The notes beneath the pieces were generated by a model, which was not told where the DNA came from, made no database searches, and saw nothing but the letters and a program-made list of their open reading frames with translations. 7,401 nt of DNA from Zeimonas sp044507525 (GTDB taxonomy: Bacteria > Pseudomonadota > Gammaproteobacteria > Burkholderiales > Burkholderiaceae_E): contig JBIQJM010000134.1 of the NCBI GenBank assembly GCA_044507525.1, forward strand, positions 1 through 7,401. The letters run 5' to 3'. The position numbers were made by a program, and so were the translations under genes. This document shows positions 6,034-7,401 of this stretch, in pieces (the stretch's first letter is position 1; each line of letters begins with the position of its first letter).

Positions 6034-6062
6034 ATTCTATTCATGAGCATCGTGCAGAACAA
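6034..6062 (-). promoter_or_regulatory. candidate ratA-rnfH promoter inside the smpB start
   Basis: On the minus strand TTGTTC (6062-6057), a 17-base spacer and TAGAAT (6039-6034) form a sigma-70-like pair: TTG of the -35 and 5 of 6 bases of the -10. The smpB ATG (6043) lies within the spacer. The predicted start, near 6027, is only one or two bases from the ratA GTG. A match of this quality can arise by chance, but the local AT content stands out from the GC-rich surroundings. Confidence 0.4.
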
Positions 6063-6501
6063 AAAGGCCACGCACGACTATTTCATCGAGGAGCGCTTCG
6101 AGGCGGGTCTCGCGCTCGAAGGATGGGAGGTCAAGGCGATCCGCGCCGGGCGGGTGCAGCTGAAGGAAGGCTACGTGATCGTCCGCGATGCCGAGCTGTA
6201 CCTGATCGGCGCGCACATCACGCCGCTGCCGGAAGCGTCCACGCACGTGAAGCCCGACCCACTGCGCTCGCGCAAGCTGCTGATGCACGCCGGCGAGATC
6301 GCCAAGCTGATCGGCAAGGTCGAGCGCGCCGGCTACACGCTCGTTCCCCTCGACCTGCATTACACGAAGGGGCGCGTGAAGGCGACGATCGGACTCGCCA
6401 AGGGCAAGCGCCAGTACGACAAGCGGGCGACCGAACGCGAACGCGAATGGCAGCGCGAACGCCAGCGCATCCTGAAGACCAGCGTGAAGAGCAAGGGATG
6501 A
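6043..6501 (+). CDS. smpB: SsrA-binding protein SmpB
   Basis: Binds tmRNA and delivers it to stalled ribosomes for trans-translation, so that stuck ribosomes are freed and the incomplete protein is tagged. It has 152 residues, normal for the family. The OB-fold core is clear: NKKATHDYFIEERFEAGLAL, then EGWEVKAIRAG, LKEGYV, GAHITPL, DPLRSRKLLMH and LVPLDLHYTKGRVKATIGLAKGK (given in short pieces). It is followed by the basic tail KRATEREREWQ...RILKTSVKSKG, which enters the mRNA channel in the decoding site. ATG 6043 is preceded by AGGA (6031-6034) at 8 bases. Only 17 bases separate it from the ratA start on the other strand, so its own promoter must lie inside ratA. The tmRNA gene is not in this window. 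Confidence 0.98.
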   Translation: MSIVQNKKATHDYFIEERFEAGLALEGWEVKAIRAGRVQLKEGYVIVRDAELYLIGAHITPLPEASTHVKPDPLRSRKLLMHAGEIAKLIGKVERAGYTLVPLDLHYTKGRVKATIGLAKGKRQYDKRATEREREWQRERQRILKTSVKSKG

Positions 6502-6537
6502 AGGGGAGAAGCACGCGCCGCGGCACGGATCTCCCCT
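6502..6537. terminator. hairpin between convergent smpB and ppsA
   Basis: AGGGGAGA (6502-6509) pairs perfectly with TCTCCCCT (6530-6537), an 8-bp stem. The 20-base loop contains a nested CCGCGG palindrome (6518-6523). It starts directly after the smpB stop and lies ahead of the ppsA stop on the opposite strand, so it could serve both genes. It lacks a U-run, so it is either a non-canonical terminator or an mRNA 3'-end-stabilising stem. Confidence 0.45.
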
Positions 6538-6547
6538 CGCCTGCCCT

Positions 6548-7401
6548 TCACCCCTGACCCTTCGCCTCCTGCGAGAGCTCCTGCCAGGTCGAGACCAGCG
6601 TATCCGGATTCAGCGAGATCGACTCGATCCCCTGGTCCATCAGCCAGCGGGCGAGGTCCGGATGATCGGAGGGGCCCTGGCCGCAGATGCCGACGTACTT
6701 GCCCGCCGTGCGACACGCGCCGATCGCGCGCTCGAGCAGCATGCGCACCGCCTCGTCGCGTTCGTCGAAGCCCTCGGCGACGAGGCCCGAGTCGCGATCG
6801 AGGCCCAGCGTGAGCTGCGTCAGGTCGTTCGAGCCGATCGAGAAGCCGTCGAAGTACTCGAGGAAGCGTTCGGCGAGCAGCGCGTTCGACGGCAGCTCGC
6901 ACATCATGATCAGGCGCAGGCCGTGCTCGCCGCGCCGCAGGCCGTAGCGCGCCAGCAGGTCGACGACCGAAGCGGCCTCCTTCGTCGTGCGGACGAAGGG
7001 AACCATCAGCTCGACGTTGGTGAAGCCCATGCGCTCGCGCACGCGCCGCATCGCCTCGCACTCGAGCTCGAAGCAGTCGCGGAAGCTCTCGGCCACGTAG
7101 CGCGAGGCGCCGCGGAAGCCGAGCATCGGATTCTCCTCGTCGGGCTCGTAGCGCGAGCCGCCGATGAGCTTGCGGTACTCGTTCGACTTGAAGTCGGACA
7201 GGCGCACGATGACCGGTCGCGGCCAGAAGGCCGCGGCGATCGTCGCGACGCCCTCGGTGAGGCGCTCCACGTAGAAGGCGCGCGGCGTCGCATGCCCGCG
7301 CGCGACGCTCTCGACCGCCTTCTTCAGCTCGGCGTCGACGTTCGGATAGTCGAGGATCGCCTTCGGGTGGATGCCGATGTTGTTGTTGATGATGAACTCG
7401 A
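6548..7401 (-). CDS. ppsA: phosphoenolpyruvate synthase, C-terminal part (5' end outside window)
   Basis: Converts pyruvate, ATP and water to phosphoenolpyruvate, AMP and phosphate, letting the cell grow on pyruvate, lactate or other gluconeogenic substrates. The window holds the last ~283 residues of a protein usually near 790 long. This is the C-terminal PEP/pyruvate-binding TIM barrel: EFIINNNIGIHPKAI at the edge, RLSDFKSNEYRKL, ENPMLGFRGASRY, GFSIGSNDLTQL and GICGQGPSDHP with the conserved catalytic cysteine, ending SLNPDTLVSTWQEL. The frame continues unbroken to the right edge; the N-terminal ATP-grasp domain and phosphohistidine domain lie beyond it. No frameshift or missing motif is seen in the visible part. 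It converges on smpB. The PpsR regulator often found near ppsA is not visible here. Confidence 0.97.
   Translation of the reverse strand, partial: EFIINNNIGIHPKAILDYPNVDAELKKAVESVARGHATPRAFYVERLTEGVATIAAAFWPRPVIVRLSDFKSNEYRKLIGGSRYEPDEENPMLGFRGASRYVAESFRDCFELECEAMRRVRERMGFTNVELMVPFVRTTKEAASVVDLLARYGLRRGEHGLRLIMMCELPSNALLAERFLEYFDGFSIGSNDLTQLTLGLDRDSGLVAEGFDERDEAVRMLLERAIGACRTAGKYVGICGQGPSDHPDLARWLMDQGIESISLNPDTLVSTWQELSQEAKGQG

Noticed and set aside
5333..6046. Plus-strand open frame opposite rnfH and ratA
   Set aside because: Arg/Ala-rich shadow; both opposite-strand genes are complete family members.
5585..6501. ratA-rnfH as a classical toxin-antitoxin pair with smpB as part of a defence cluster
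   Set aside because: The arrangement is an ordinary, widely conserved housekeeping neighbourhood; RnfH is not an established antitoxin, and RatA belongs to a respiratory COQ10-like family.

Overview
The window looks like a chromosomal segment of a high-GC betaproteobacterium, probably order Burkholderiales. The proteins have betaproteobacterial character (for example the GuaA segment SGSHLS where many other bacteria have SGGP). The gene order ppsA / smpB / ratA-rnfH / DUF4124 / guaB-guaA is, from memory, the arrangement common in that class. The 10-base run of N shows that this is a draft or metagenome scaffold.

Layout, left to right. Positions 1-420 hold the 3' end of a winged-helix regulator gene. 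It overlaps a small cytoplasmic beta-propeller gene (401-1081). A 46-bp tail leads into the N gap (1128-1137). To its right, 1138-1387 carries, on the minus strand, an in-frame piece of a FAD-dependent aromatic monooxygenase with neither its N-terminal nor its C-terminal part. This piece stops about 25 bp from the guaA stop codon. Everything from guaA rightwards is coherent and ordinary, so the left ~1.4 kb is either accessory DNA with a truncated gene or a scaffolding/assembly joint.

The housekeeping block: guaB (IMP dehydrogenase) and guaA (GMP synthase) are co-directional on the minus strand, 70 bp apart, and make GMP from IMP. They are read from a near-consensus -10 box (TATAAT, 4552-4557), next to a perfect 8-bp inverted repeat. 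Divergent from guaB is a secreted DUF4124 protein gene. It converges on rnfH with a GC-rich hairpin between the two. rnfH follows ratA by 5 bp (minus strand), and ratA diverges from smpB with only 17 bp between start codons. smpB converges on ppsA (phosphoenolpyruvate synthase, minus strand, cut by the right edge), again with a hairpin between the two stops.

Functionally the block combines GMP synthesis, ribosome rescue (SmpB), the RatA/RnfH pair and gluconeogenic PEP synthesis. I see no mobile element, CRISPR array, tRNA or rRNA, and no convincing undescribed system. The items most worth a second look are the monooxygenase remnant at the scaffold joint, the regulator/propeller pair, the inverted repeat at the guaB promoter, and the very tight smpB/ratA divergent start.
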